DNA of 64,000 nucleotides from Clavelina lepadiformis (taxonomy: Eukaryota > Chordata > Ascidiacea > Aplousobranchia > Clavelinidae), in contig NC_135247.1 of the NCBI RefSeq assembly GCF_947623445.1, forward strand, positions 6,326,501 to 6,390,500, given 5' to 3'. Under the pieces are notes generated by a model. It saw only the letters and a program-made list of their open reading frames with translations, searched no databases and had not been told where the DNA came from. The position numbers and the translations under genes are program-made. Every line of letters begins with the position of its first letter. Positions within the stretch are counted from its first letter, which is position 1. Positions 12,917 to 23,855 of the stretch are shown here, in pieces.

Positions 12917-13312
12917 TGTCGCCTAATCGCCTCCAGTACACTCAAACTCTTTTCGATCAGTTGTTTAAAGTTGAAATTGTTGCCTGAACCTATACAGCAT
13001 TTAGTATGAATTCGGAAAGTAACTCATAAACCTGCAACCACCAAAGCTGGCTCAAAATGACACGACTTGAAGTAACTTTCATGATACTGTGTTCGCAACG
13101 TTAAATTCCTACAACTATTTTGCTAACTTCGCATAGGTCAATTGTGTTTGATAAACAAATAATTGCTAACTGACGACTCGGTCCTTCAATCACAGATTGT
13201 AACAGAGATTAACTATTAGTCAATTATTGTTTAGCACAATTGTTTGAGTAATTGTTTATCAGCAAGCTACAAAGCAATGGGCGGCGGATAACGTATATGG
13301 TGTCGTCTAGCT
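12917..13312. other. Upstream region of ENPP paralog 2
   Basis: About 400 bases upstream of the start codon, closely repeated at 18259-18654 upstream of paralog 3. No TATA box is obvious. Conservation between the copies reflects the duplication, so it cannot be read as regulatory conservation. Confidence 0.4.
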
Positions 13313-13919
13313 CAGGGGTGCCCAAACTACGGCCCGCGGGCCAACTGCGGCATCTGTTTATTATTGGTCCTCGGTCATCATCAAAGTCACACGTAACTTC
13401 GTACCAAAGAAAAAAAAATACTAAATAAGCGTTTGAAGTTTAGGTCTAACAAATTTTATTTCAATATGGCTTATATGAAACTGTTAGGTTTCATTCAAAC
13501 TATTCAGGTGCAAATTATTTTTCCCAGCATTTAGCGGTAATTATTAACTTGCATTCTTTGATTGTAAGGCGACCTACGTTACGGTACGTTATTGAGCAGA
13601 TGTTCCGTAGTTTTTTTAAAAAGTAGCCAAAGGAACTTTTCGAATGCACGCACGTAAAGCAAAAATATTCATTGTTACATAAGTCTTAATCAAAATATAC
13701 TGAGAACCAGAATGACTGACAAGCATTTATGTGACGTCTTGCGAATCACATCACGAAGAACATTGAAACATTACCATCCTTTATCCGCCCATTTTACAAT
13801 AAAATCATTTAATCAATTCTTCTGTGACTTTTTGTTTTACATAGAGCTGGGCAGCGTAAACTTTGTGTTTGTGGCACCTGTTAAGCGAGTCGCTACATTT
13901 GTGTAATGTTGTATTGCTT
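13313..13919. mobile_element. hAT-type element, right end cut by the duplication junction
   Basis: The left end CAGGGGTGCCCAAAC follows GTCTAGCT (13305-13312). The element matches the complete copy at 18655-19584 but stops at the unit A/B junction near 13919. It also lacks about 120 bases present in unit B around 18960-19090. Confidence 0.85.
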
Positions 13920-14108
13920 AAAATAAAATAAAATTTGTTTCAGAGCCAGACACCAAAATACCAATTAAAAGGAATGCAATTAGCACTAGCAGCACTACAC
14001 GTATACGTGGTTTGTGCCGTCAATAGCAACAATTTGCTGTGGTACTTTATAGAAATATAGTAAAACAATGTATTGCATTTTAAATTCTACACTATATATG
14101 GTCTAGAG

Positions 14109-14631
14109 CAGTGGATCCCAACCTTTTTCGGTGTCAGGGCCGAATTTCAAACTTCAGAGTACGTATGGAGCCGCATGAAAACACTCAAGAAATTATAACG
14201 AAAATTTTAAAGCATGTACCAACGAATAGCAACACTAACAAGAAGAATAACACAAATCAATTTATTGTCCAACTTCGCATTGGCTTCGATTTTTAACAAC
14301 CTTGCCAAAGCGAGGCGCAATTGTGGTTTAGGATTCAGGAGGCCGTTTATGATTCACAATAAGTAGACGATGGGCCATTCACAACAGTATAAAGTAAGCT
14401 ACATTAAGGTGTAACTGTATGATGTAAAATGAAAAATTTGTTAACAATTTTGACCTAACGCTATAAATTTAGACCAATTTTTGACTTTTTTTGACAAGTC
14501 AAAAAATAATCGCCTAATTATTATAGATAGATTTTTTATTTTTTTGTGGGATTTTAAGGGCTGATTGAGAGCCGCAAGAAGGCTAACTTGGAGCCGCATG
14601 CGGCTCTAAGAGCCGCGGTTGGGAACCCCTG
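14109..14631. mobile_element. hAT-type MITE (523 bp), inserted after the duplication
   Basis: Ends CAGTGGATCCCAACC and GGTTGGGAACCCCTG with an exact 8-bp duplication GTCTAGAG (14101-14108, 14632-14639). Unit A still shows the empty site as a single GTCTAGA at 9050-9056. The insertion is therefore specific to unit B and younger than the duplication. Confidence 0.92.
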
Positions 14632-14743
14632 GTCTAGAGTCTAGACTCTAGACTTTACAGTCAAAACAAGTTATAATCAAAGTTTAGTTAGCTGCAAACT
14701 AATAAGCTGAAATGTAAAATAATGAACCGCTGGTTGCTGACGG

Positions 14744-17700
14744 TTACAACAGAGTGTCCATTAAAATGTCAAGAGATCCGTTGTTGGGTGCCGGTTTCAA
14801 TCCAAGAAGATGACACATCAGAGGATAGATGTCTACTGACTCAAAACCTTCGATTACGTGATTTTTCTACATAAAAAATGCATATAATGAAGGTGAGAAA
14901 AATGCAATGGGCAAAACAGAAAACTAGTAATGAAACTAAACAGATAAATAATTATCGTAGTACATTGCCTAAGAATAAAACCTCAAAAAGTAAACACTAA
15001 AACAGTTCTTCTCTGCTAGTTACTTTAAACGCTGGTCCAATGCTGTAGTAAATTGTTCGCATGCTTGGGTGGTCATTGTCATAACCATGATTACTTCGCT
15101 GATAATGATACCCAGGATATTTCTGAAATAACATCAATCACAAAAGAATACAGATTTAAATATGAAAAGGATTTGTGTAAGTCAGTGACAACTACCGATT
15201 TAAAGCAATCAATATACGGTACCCGATATAGTTCGTAGCCTGGATTTGCAAGAATAACAATTGAAGGTATCCTGGAATTTCTTTTGTAATGCCACCTTTC
15301 CGGAAGATCCTCTTTCAAGTAGACCTTCATTTGAGGGTGAGCATCTATACATCGGAGACGTAAACAAGCTTGGGTACAAATATGTGTTCCAACAGAGTGC
15401 CTTAATTGTTACACGTTTCACGAGACCCTTACCGCGCAGCTTTTCGTACACCTGTTGTACATATCCAGGTTTGGGTTCCATCATTCCCATGGGACCGTAT
15501 TCAAAAAAGTATTCAATCTGATTAAAGTCCACGTGTTTTTCAAGTGAGATCGCATTTTCTTCGGTCACAGACAAATCAATGGAATGATGTCCATGATCGC
15601 TAAAATGTTGACATTTAACAAGTCCACAATTTCCTCTATAGATTATTATTGTTTCAAATTTTACGTACGGCTTACCTTGTTATTATTATGTTGAGATCAT
15701 TTTCCAAACCAGTCTCTTTTACTCGTTTTAGTAAATACATTATTGTTCTGTTAAGCAATGGAAGAGATACATCACGAATAATAGGGGACTCTGCACCATT
15801 CTTATGACCGTGAAGATCGGGCTGAAATATATCAATGCATGTAGCGACCAAAGCCATTTTATAAACGGACGCACCTGTATTTGTAGCAAAACAACAAACC
15901 TGAATGATAAAAATGCCATCAACCATTTACATAATTAAGTTCAACGCAAGATAATGTATAGCTACGGTAGGTCTTTAACAAACCATTCCAATAGTGATAC
16001 ATTAGGAAACATTCATTTACGTCTGAATAACCTTGTGTTCGTTTAGAAATACGGCGCACATAAAATTAAAAGCTTAGTCTGCATTCAACTTTAGTGGTAC
16101 CTTAGTCTTGGATTTCTATTACTCTTCTACATGGTTTTATCATTATTGTCACCATACACTTTGTTTAGTATTAGTTAAGTATACGCCATTATGACATCAC
16201 ATCGATGAACAGTATCCGTTCCTAAGAAATTTATCGCTTTCTATTCTAGCAATTGTAACTCTATACTTTTTTTTGCAAAATTTTTGTATTCTAAAATGCT
16301 CTGATCAAGCTAATCCGAATGGGTTAACCCAGGGGTCACAAAAATACGACCCGCGGACCGCATCCGGCTCGCAAGGTTAGTTTGTTCGGGCTTCCTCACT
16401 TACTATTACGGCTTATTGTATTGTAAACTATTGAGCAAAACGGGTATCCGGCCGGCGATCATCAGTTCACAACCTTATCTGGCCCCTTGTGAAAAAAGTT
16501 TGGTGACGCCTGGGTTAACCATAGTTACTATACGTTAACTTTAATGTAGCATCTACTGGAGTATAGATAGACGAATCGTTGGAAAAAATAAATCTCTGTA
16601 TTGCCCCATCAGAGCGTTGTATTTGCTACAACACTTTATGAGTTGGTTCGTTAGTTAGCCTATGTCACAAATACCGTCAAAATAAGATCTAAATGGTTTT
16701 ATAACCACGAAAAAATCAGAAAAAGATGCTATGTCCAACCTCATCGAAATAGAACGCGATCATGTCCAGGTTTTCTTTGGTGAACCAGTTCATCACCTCG
16801 TCAATTCGTCTGTGCCATATAGTCTCGTTGTGGAGCGATATGTTATCCTCCACGTATTTACCACGATGTAAATTTGCTTGTAGCTTACCTGTTTTCAAAT
16901 AACTCCCCGGAAAAAGATATCCACCGCTGCGCAGATTCTAAAACATATTAAAGTATCTTTTAAACTTGAAAACGTTGTTACTACAAAATTAGGTCTTTCA
17001 CTTACAGTTATCCAAAACAATGAAACAATGTCTTGTAAACATTAGATTTTTATCAACACAAAAAAGATTTCATTCATTTTCTACGGAAGGGCAAGGTTAC
17101 AAAAAATATTTGTTCGAATACTTTTAAGGCACAGTTTTTTTTTTTACTTTTTCCTGAACATAGCTTACTTTATCGTTCTCAGTGAAAACATGATTAAAAG
17201 AAATACTTACATTTCGATTAAAAACGAAACGAAACTAAAGTTATGAAAGTACAAATGGTATAAACAGTATAAATTTTACTACAACGTTTTTGCCCAAAGT
17301 TAAGAATTTACAAGTTATTGGCAACTGTAAATTTGATGTCAAGGTTTTGTTCGTCAACCTGTTTAACTGCCGTGATCCATATAGGTTCAGCACCGTTGTC
17401 CCACCATTTGTTTTCGTGATAAGTGTCTAAGTATGTCCAGGTAGGAACGATACCGCTGCTGACATTGTAGTAAAGATTGTGAACTACGCCATGCGACTCC
17501 GGATACAAGCCTACAGGCAAAAAAACAAAAACAATACAATGTAAACAATCAACAGACCTTACAAGTCAATAATTACTACCACTAAAGCGCGTGGACACGC
17601 TCGAATGGAATTGTCAATAAGGTGATTAAAGTAGGCTGCTTACCAGTAGCAATCGTAAAATGACTTGGAAGTGTTAGAGTTGGAAAAGCTCCTTTCATAT

Positions 17701-18258
17701 ATTTTGCTTGAACGCCATTTTGCCTCAGGTATTTAAAGGCTGGTAAGTTAGGAGCCCGATCAAAGTAATCATGTCTGAAATGGCAAAACTAGTGTTACTC
17801 TGTTCGTATTTTCATGTTTAGATATAAATAGATTATTGGCAATTGCAATGACGTCAATGTTCATCGTGCAAATTATGTTTAGGCCAAATTCGGTACTTCA
17901 TACAAACAATTCTGCATCCGAAAACAAACAACAAACAACAATCCGACAGCATCTAGCTTTCTAGCTAAAGGAATATAGAAAATAAATAAATAATGCACTT
18001 TAGCTTCTAAAGATCTGTTCATGTTTAAGATATTATGAATCTATTTGAAGGAGAGTTAACATTTAAACTAACGATTTCGTTGCAAGTTGTTTACGTGAAG
18101 AAAACGTGACAGCCTTACCTCACACCATCCAAAGACACTAAGAGCAATTTTTGTAAAGGTTTTCTTCTTACGGCATATTGTTCTTGGTATAGACGTCCCA
18201 ATATAATAGTACCAACCAAAACAACCAACGCAATCAAATACCGAACTTCATTGGCCAT
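14744..18258 (-). CDS. ENPP-family phosphodiesterase, paralog 3 (duplicate B)
   Basis: Nine minus-strand exons: 18119-18258, 17644-17774, 17359-17510, 16740-16937, 15676-15821, 15433-15599, 15223-15344, 15024-15122, 14744-14866. Each has exactly the length of its counterpart in paralog 2, giving 425 aa. The zinc and catalytic residues, signal anchor and short C-terminus are as in paralog 2. Differences are mostly single bases: for example Thr to Ala at residue 10, and Asn to His in the ANLYNGKY segment of exon 4. No frameshift or stop was seen, so both duplicates appear to be maintained. The hAT insertion at 14109 lies downstream of the stop and may affect the 3' UTR or polyadenylation. Role as for paralog 1: release or turnover of extracellular nucleotides or phospholipid headgroups, with the substrate unresolved. 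Confidence 0.94.
16330..16512. mobile_element. hAT-type MITE (183 bp), copy in unit B
   Basis: Same element and same 8-bp duplication GGTTAACC (16322-16329, 16513-16520) as at 10731-10913. It was carried along by the segmental duplication. Confidence 0.88.
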
Positions 18259-18654
18259 TGTCGCCTAATCGCCTCCAGTACACTCAAACTCTTTTCAATC
18301 AGTTGTTTAAATTTGAAATTGTTGCCTGAACCTATACAGCATTTAGTATGGATTCGGAAAGTAACTCATAAACCTGTAACCACCACAGCTGGCTCAAAAT
18401 GACACGACTTGAAGTAACTTTCATGATACTGTGTTCGCAACGTTAAATTCCTACAACTATTTTGCTAACTTCGCATAGGTCAATCGTGTTTGATAAACAA
18501 ATAATTGCTAACTGACGACTCGGTCCTTCAATCACAGATTGTAACAGAGATTAACTATTAGTCAATTATTGTTTAGCACAATTGTTTGACTAATTGTTTA
18601 TCAGCAAGCTACAAAGCAATAGGCGGTGGATAACGTATATGGTGTCGTCTAGCT

Positions 18655-19584
18655 CAGGGGTGCCCAAACTACGGCCCGCGGGCCAACTGCGGCATCTGTT
18701 TATTATTGGTCCTCGGTCATCATCAAAGTCACACGTAACTTCGTACCAAAGAAAAAAGAAATACTGAATAAGCGTTGGAAGTTTAGGTCTAACAAACTGT
18801 ATTTCAATATGGCTTATATGAAACTATTAGGTTTCATTCAAACTACTCAGGTGCAAATTATTTTTCCCAGCATTTAGCGGTAATTATTAACTTGCATTCT
18901 TTGATTGTAAGGCGACCTAAGGTACGGTACGTTATTGAGCAGATGTTCCGTAGTTTTAAAAAAATTATGTATCACAAGAACTACACAATACTGTATCTTC
19001 TTATGGTCCTACCTGCCACAAGACACTGTAGTGCCTGTACACATCAATTAACTGTTAAGTGCTGTTATGTGTTACATCACACATGGCAGAACCAAAGGAA
19101 CTTTTCGAATGCACGCACGTAAAGCAAAAATATTCATTGTTACATACGGTAAGTCTTAATCAAAATATACTGAGAACCAGAATGACTGACAAGCATTTAT
19201 GTGACGTCTTTCGCATCACATCACGAAGAACGTTGAAACATTGCCATCCTTTATCCGCCCATTTTACAATAAAATCATTTAATTAATTCTTCTGTGGCCT
19301 TTTGTTTTACATAGAGCTGGGCAGCGTAAACTTTGCGTTTGTGGCACCTGTTAAGCGAGTCGTTACATTTGTGTAATGTTGTATTGCTTTGGGCGATATT
19401 TTTCTCAGCCTACTATTTAACATTTTCACTTAGAAAATGAAATTTGCCGCCAATTCCTTTGTTCATGATCTTTACGATATTTATTGCGTTGTAGGCAAAG
19501 CAGCGATCTTCACACATAGTGAGTGGCCCTGACACTGGTTCTTTTAGCACATGGCCTTCAATGAAAAAAGTTTGGACAACTCTT
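18655..19584. mobile_element. Complete 930-bp non-autonomous hAT-type element
   Basis: The left end CAGGGGTGCCCAAAC and the right end (reverse complement AAGAGTTGTCCAAAC) are flanked by exact 8-bp GTCTAGCT at 18647-18654 and 19585-19592. No transposase motif was recognised inside. The segmental duplication ends within it, near 19389. Confidence 0.85.
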
Positions 19585-19592
19585 GTCTAGCT

Positions 19593-20232
19593 AGTTCAGG
19601 CGACTGGGTTTTAAACCATCATGATGATATCGGGCGCATCTATTGGCTTAGCAGAGTGATGGATATCCGAAAATAAATCGAAGGTGGTATTTTCAGGTAG
19701 AAAAAGTGATGGGTTGCTGTAGACTACGTTTGTTCGTAATCGTAGGCAACGCATTTGAATCTCGTTGACACTAACTTCGCAGGTTCTTATCGATTGAATT
19801 AGTTAAGTTATCTCAAATTATAATATGGCACTCTGCGGTTAACTTTTTTTATAGTTTTTCTAAACGAACTTTCGCAAGCATAAGCTTGCTTCTTGCGGTG
19901 TACTAAGAGATACGTATATCATAAAAACTTGTTCACAACGCTGATAAAATTACCAAAAAATTAACATGTCAGCCTACTAACAAAGCAAATCACCATCGCT
20001 AATCACGAAGACTTGAGCTAGGCGAGGTTATCGCTCTCTATGTGTTAGTATTTTTCCACCTCACCGTACTGTGACAGAATTATCCGCGACCTTGGTCACC
20101 TAGCACCTATGTTTTATTGAGGTGTTGCTTATTTTAACTTGTTTTAATTGTCTGATATGTGCGGGTGTTGTAGCTTCATCACGTTGCACGTTTTTCTTGT
20201 CTTACCAAGCATTCTTATAAGGATGCTACACG
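19593..20232. other. Intergenic, nothing recognised
   Basis: About 640 bases between the duplication block and a pogo-like element. No gene or element ends were recognised. Confidence 0.35.
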
Positions 20233-20234
20233 TA

Positions 20235-21063
20235 CAGTCGAATCCGCTTAATTCGGACACCGGATAACCCGGACAACCGCTTTATTCGGCCAAAATGCTC
20301 GCGAACGGAACAAAAGTAAAAATTGAACGTAAAAAACTCCCGTTAATTCGGACAATTCTCCGCTTAATTCGGACACAGGTTCGCAATTCCTATCGTTACA
20401 TCGTTAGGTTATGAAACAATAAATAGTATTTGGTTGGTTTTAACACAAGATGCAGTTGCATTATGAGTGATTATGGTGAAACAATGACGATTGATGCGGT
20501 AACAATCGACAATGAATTCATATAAGGACGTGCCAGCTTCATAGTCGCTTTTACTTCGGTACAATTGCGTCCATCTTGTAGAACAGAATGGTACAGAAAA
20601 GTTTAGAAGAAAACGTGAAATTGCTCACTAAAGTAAACGAAGAAAAAAATGACGACGCTTCCTTGACAGTTCGGCAGTTAGTTGCGTTGGTGGGGATATC
20701 AAAACGTACTTTGCAAGATTGGCAGAAAAATGATGCAAATCTGCGTGAACAACGTGAAAAGACTATGCTTCGTGGACGAGGTTTAAAGACAGAGAGGAAG
20801 CGGCTCAGAATGTGCGTTTTATGCGTACTTATTTACTCGTACTCTTGTGCGTTTTATGCGATCAGTGCCAATTACTGCAGTATAGCGCAGGTGCAATTCA
20901 TTTATTACGCAACACTACAGTATTTTAAATGCGTTGTTTGCCTTTACGCATGACCATGAAATGAACAATCAATTTTCCGCTTAATTCGGACAAAGCCGTT
21001 TCTCCGCTTAATTCGGCCATAAGTGAGCGGAACCAAAGTGTCCGAATTAAGCGGAGTCGACTG
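20235..21063 (+). mobile_element. Deleted pogo/Tigger-like Tc1-mariner element
   Basis: Terminal inverted repeats begin CAGTCGAATCCGCTTAATTC at the left; at the right the reverse complement begins CAGTCGACTCCGCTTAATTC. The flanking dinucleotide is TA on both sides (20233-20234 and 21064-21065), the Tc1/mariner target. CCGCTTAATTCGG is repeated inside both ends. At 829 bp it is too short to encode a full transposase; only the N-terminal DNA-binding part remains. Confidence 0.87.
20588..20953 (+). CDS. Pogo-like N-terminal helix-turn-helix ORF, no DDE domain
   Basis: The 121-codon ORF lies inside the pogo-like element. Residues about 25-50 (LTVRQLVALVGISKRTLQDW) read as a psq/CENP-B-like helix-turn-helix, followed by a basic stretch RGRGLKTERKRLRM. 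After that the frame becomes Cys/Tyr-rich and looks non-coding. There is no DDE or DDD catalytic region. It is probably a deletion relic; a truncated DNA-binding product that competes for the repeats is conceivable but unsupported. Confidence 0.6.
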   Translation: MVQKSLEENVKLLTKVNEEKNDDASLTVRQLVALVGISKRTLQDWQKNDANLREQREKTMLRGRGLKTERKRLRMCVLCVLIYSYSCAFYAISANYCSIAQVQFIYYATLQYFKCVVCLYA

Positions 21064-21065
21064 TA

Positions 21066-22097
21066 TATGGTTAATGCTGGCGTACACGCCTAAGCTGTAG
21101 CCCGGTAGCCCATGTAAGCAAGGTTGAAACATCGATCGCTTTCTTCTGGTGTGCAGTAATGTTTCGAATAAAAATACAAACACAAGGTTGCATTCTTTTC
21201 TGTTTCCTGGTCGTCCTTAAATTTGAATCCAGAACGATATCAGTCCTGCATATAGCTTACTTTGCCTTGACTCATTTAATCTATTACAGGCCTATAGGCC
21301 TGCACCGGTTACGCTAGTTGTCAAACACTTATTTACGAGTAAAAAAAGAACCACAATTTTCAAAGCTTTGACAAAAATTTCATTGCCTAAATGAAGGTCG
21401 CAGTATTTAAAAAAGACTTTTCAAAACTTCACTAGTGCTGGTGTTGGAATGTCGGTGTGATTTATTTATTCCTGCCTGCTTTTAAACTCTTTAAACAGGT
21501 TTAAACACTCTTCTAGCACCCTGTTAAGTCAGATTGTAGAATTTAGCAGGTGTAACAATGAGAAAGTTAACTTTCGATTACCATTTGCTTGTTTCTAAAA
21601 AAAACTTGTTTTTATATAAAAGCACAGTCTGGCTTCTTTTTTGCTTTACACACGGATCACACTCAACATCTGAGCAAAAACAGCTGTACTCTACCATCTT
21701 ATTCAATTTATTGAATATAGTTAACGTATCGAAACCCAAGAAAGGTAGTATTTCGATATTTTTCGAAATATATACGTGACGTTTTTCATTCACCCTGCTC
21801 AGCAAACGCTGCTCTCAGGCGTTAGCCGATTTTTGTGTCGATGGTTAAATGAGAAACCCGGTCAAACCTACGTTGGCGTTGAAACAAGCGCTTCCGTGTT
21901 ATACAGAGCGCAATTTCTTCAGAATAATTAATGTTACTAGACTGCACATCTTCGTATAATTAGAGATCAAATATAAGTCGGAAAGGATAGAATTTCAAAA
22001 TTCTTTATGACTTCCTATGTTTTATTTGTAGCGATTAGTAAGTCGGAGCAGCGAACAGTTTTGAAGAAATTTGATGTTGATGTAACCATTTGCTGCA
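21066..22097. other. Intergenic, nothing recognised
   Basis: About 1 kb without a recognisable gene. A 73-codon frame at 21558-21779 has no family resemblance and overlaps an equally long antisense frame, so neither is called. Confidence 0.4.
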
Positions 22098-22705
22098 TGG
22101 GTGCCTCTAAAATATATAGGTTCCCTTGGATTACTTTTCGTAAGTTTTGACCGCTAAGTTCGTTCGGATCATTCGCTTCGACCGCTTGGATCACTTGGAT
22201 TGCTTGGACTGCTTGGACCACTTGTGAACGGGTTGAAACTGGAAAGTTTAATTGAAACCGTTCGTTTAATTAGGGTGCTTCGAACTCTTTTCTTAACACT
22301 TCTAACAAAATGCGCAATATGAATTAGTGGTCAAAGCGTGGACAAAACGTCGCAAAAACTGTTAACAGCCCTATATAAGCAGTTGGAATGAACATGCGCA
22401 AATCATCAAGGTGGTAAAAGTGCAACAATTAACATTAGCAATACTTTGAAAAACACTCGTTCGACTTCTGTTGAACATAACGCAAACAAAAACTCAAACT
22501 CAAAATTACTGCTTAAAGTTTGTGAAGTGTATTATCATAGCGATACCTTATAGACTTCAAATAAATTTTACAGCTTCAACCCAACCCAGGGATCGACGTT
22601 GTCAAAACGATGGAAGTGAACTAAGCGATCCAAGCGGTCCAAAGGATTCAAGTTGTCTAAGCGTTCTAAGCGAACCTGTATATTTTGGAGTCACACCCAT
22701 TGAAA
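22098..22705. mobile_element. Foldback element with inverted arrays of a CCAAGC-type 9-10 bp repeat
   Basis: The left arm (22098-22230) reads GGGTGCCTCTAAAATATATA, then minus-oriented repeats of the type GCTTGGANN. The right arm (about 22605-22705) holds plus-oriented repeats (ATCCAAGCGG, GTCTAAGCG). It ends CTGTATATTTTGGAGTCACA, the imperfect inverse of the left end. The core contains a TATA-like TATATAAG (22372-22379). No ORF is convincing. Target duplication and superfamily are not clear. Confidence 0.55.
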
Positions 22706-23081
22706 AGTTGAGCTTGCGCATGATGCCATAAAAATGCAGTAGGCTATTTGAGTAAACTGTCAAGTTTACAAGACCGATTTGAATTTACTTTACTTCATTG
22801 CAAGTTCGTAACTCTATAAGGTTTGTTTTAATCCGCACTTACTGCTAGATAATTTTGTTACTTTCTGTGAAGTTTTTCAACCAATATTATTATGTATGGC
22901 AAACCAAAATGGTTTGAACTAAGTGCCAAAACGTTGCATGCATAAAGCGACCAACGTTTAATAATTAATTACGTTTGCGTTCTTACAGCATTGTTTTGCC
23001 CCAGCAGGTTAGTCACAAACCGGAAAAGCTTTTAAATGCGGCGTTTAATACAGACGTCATATTTTCGTGCAGTATAAGAAG
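22706..23081. other. Intergenic, nothing recognised
   Basis: AT-rich spacer between two mobile elements with no coding or repeat signal. Confidence 0.35.
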
Positions 23082-23089
23082 GTATAGAG

Positions 23090-23404
23090 CAGTGGTTTTT
23101 AACCTTTTTTCTATCAAGCCCCCCTTCAATAATGGTTATTTGCCTCGCGCCCCCCTAGATTTTAAATAAGTATCATACTAACAAAATTGCAGTTTTGTCT
23201 GTTTATTGTACATATCAGTGAGATACTTGACACTGCTTCTTAGCGACTAGATTTTTAATGCGAGGTTTAACTCCAGAGGACACGAGGTTTAACTCGTAGG
23301 ACATTAAAGAAATTTAAAAAAATTGAAATTGTTGTAGAGCTCGCGCCCCCCCCCCCCCCCCCCCCTGAGAGATGCTTCACGCCCCCCCTGGTTAAGAACC
23401 ACTG
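23090..23404. mobile_element. hAT-type MITE (315 bp) with a poly-C tract
   Basis: Ends CAGTGGTTTTTAACC and GGTTAAGAACCACTG, with an exact 8-bp duplication GTATAGAG (23082-23089, 23405-23412). It contains a run of 20 C (23346-23365). Confidence 0.92.
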
Positions 23405-23412
23405 GTATAGAG

Positions 23413-23855
23413 CCTGACACGCCACGGTTAAGCTCTTCGATTTTTCTTTAAACCCCTGAGCCGTGTTTTTATAAGTATTAAAATAATTTTATTCCGTTTT
23501 TGTTTGTCTCATGACTTAAATTGTTCATGCTTCGCAGAAGGCCATTGCGTCAATCAGCCTTAACAACCCTCATTTTGAGAAATTTTGGTTAAGAATATAC
23601 TGTATAGCCTTAAGTTAAGTATCAACCATTTGCTATGCTAAATGAGAAATAGGCCTAATCTTAGTTTTGTATTTGCAATCTTAAAAGGCGTTAGAAACGT
23701 CTCTATATTTTGGTGTTGTTCAGTTATAAGTAGACTAAGCATTTTCCATCAACTTTTATTTTCACCTGATTACGATTCACCCATCAGCGTTTCTGTAACC
23801 TGTACCAGCGAATTAGTAACCAAATCAATTTCAATTAACTTCTTCAGTTGATTAT
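23413..23855. other. Intergenic, downstream of the lysozyme gene
   Basis: No gene recognised. This is the 3' flank of the minus-strand lysozyme and probably contains its 3' UTR. Confidence 0.4.

Larger units (their letters stand above)
8870..13919. repeat. Tandem segmental duplication, unit A
   Basis: This segment of about 5.05 kb is repeated head to tail as 13920-19389. Similarity runs through exons, introns and flanks: for example the stretch from TTTGTTTC near 8882 recurs near 13935, and the sequence at 13313-13919 recurs at 18655-19380. Each unit carries a full ENPP gene on the minus strand. Unit A has about 300 bases near 12290-12600 that are largely missing from B. The right end stops inside a hAT element that is complete only in unit B. 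Confidence 0.93.
13920..19389. repeat. Tandem segmental duplication, unit B
   Basis: Second copy of the ENPP-bearing unit, about 5.47 kb. It is longer than unit A mainly because of a 523-bp hAT insertion (14109-14631) and about 110 extra bases near 16940-17055. It contains ENPP paralog 3. Confidence 0.93.
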
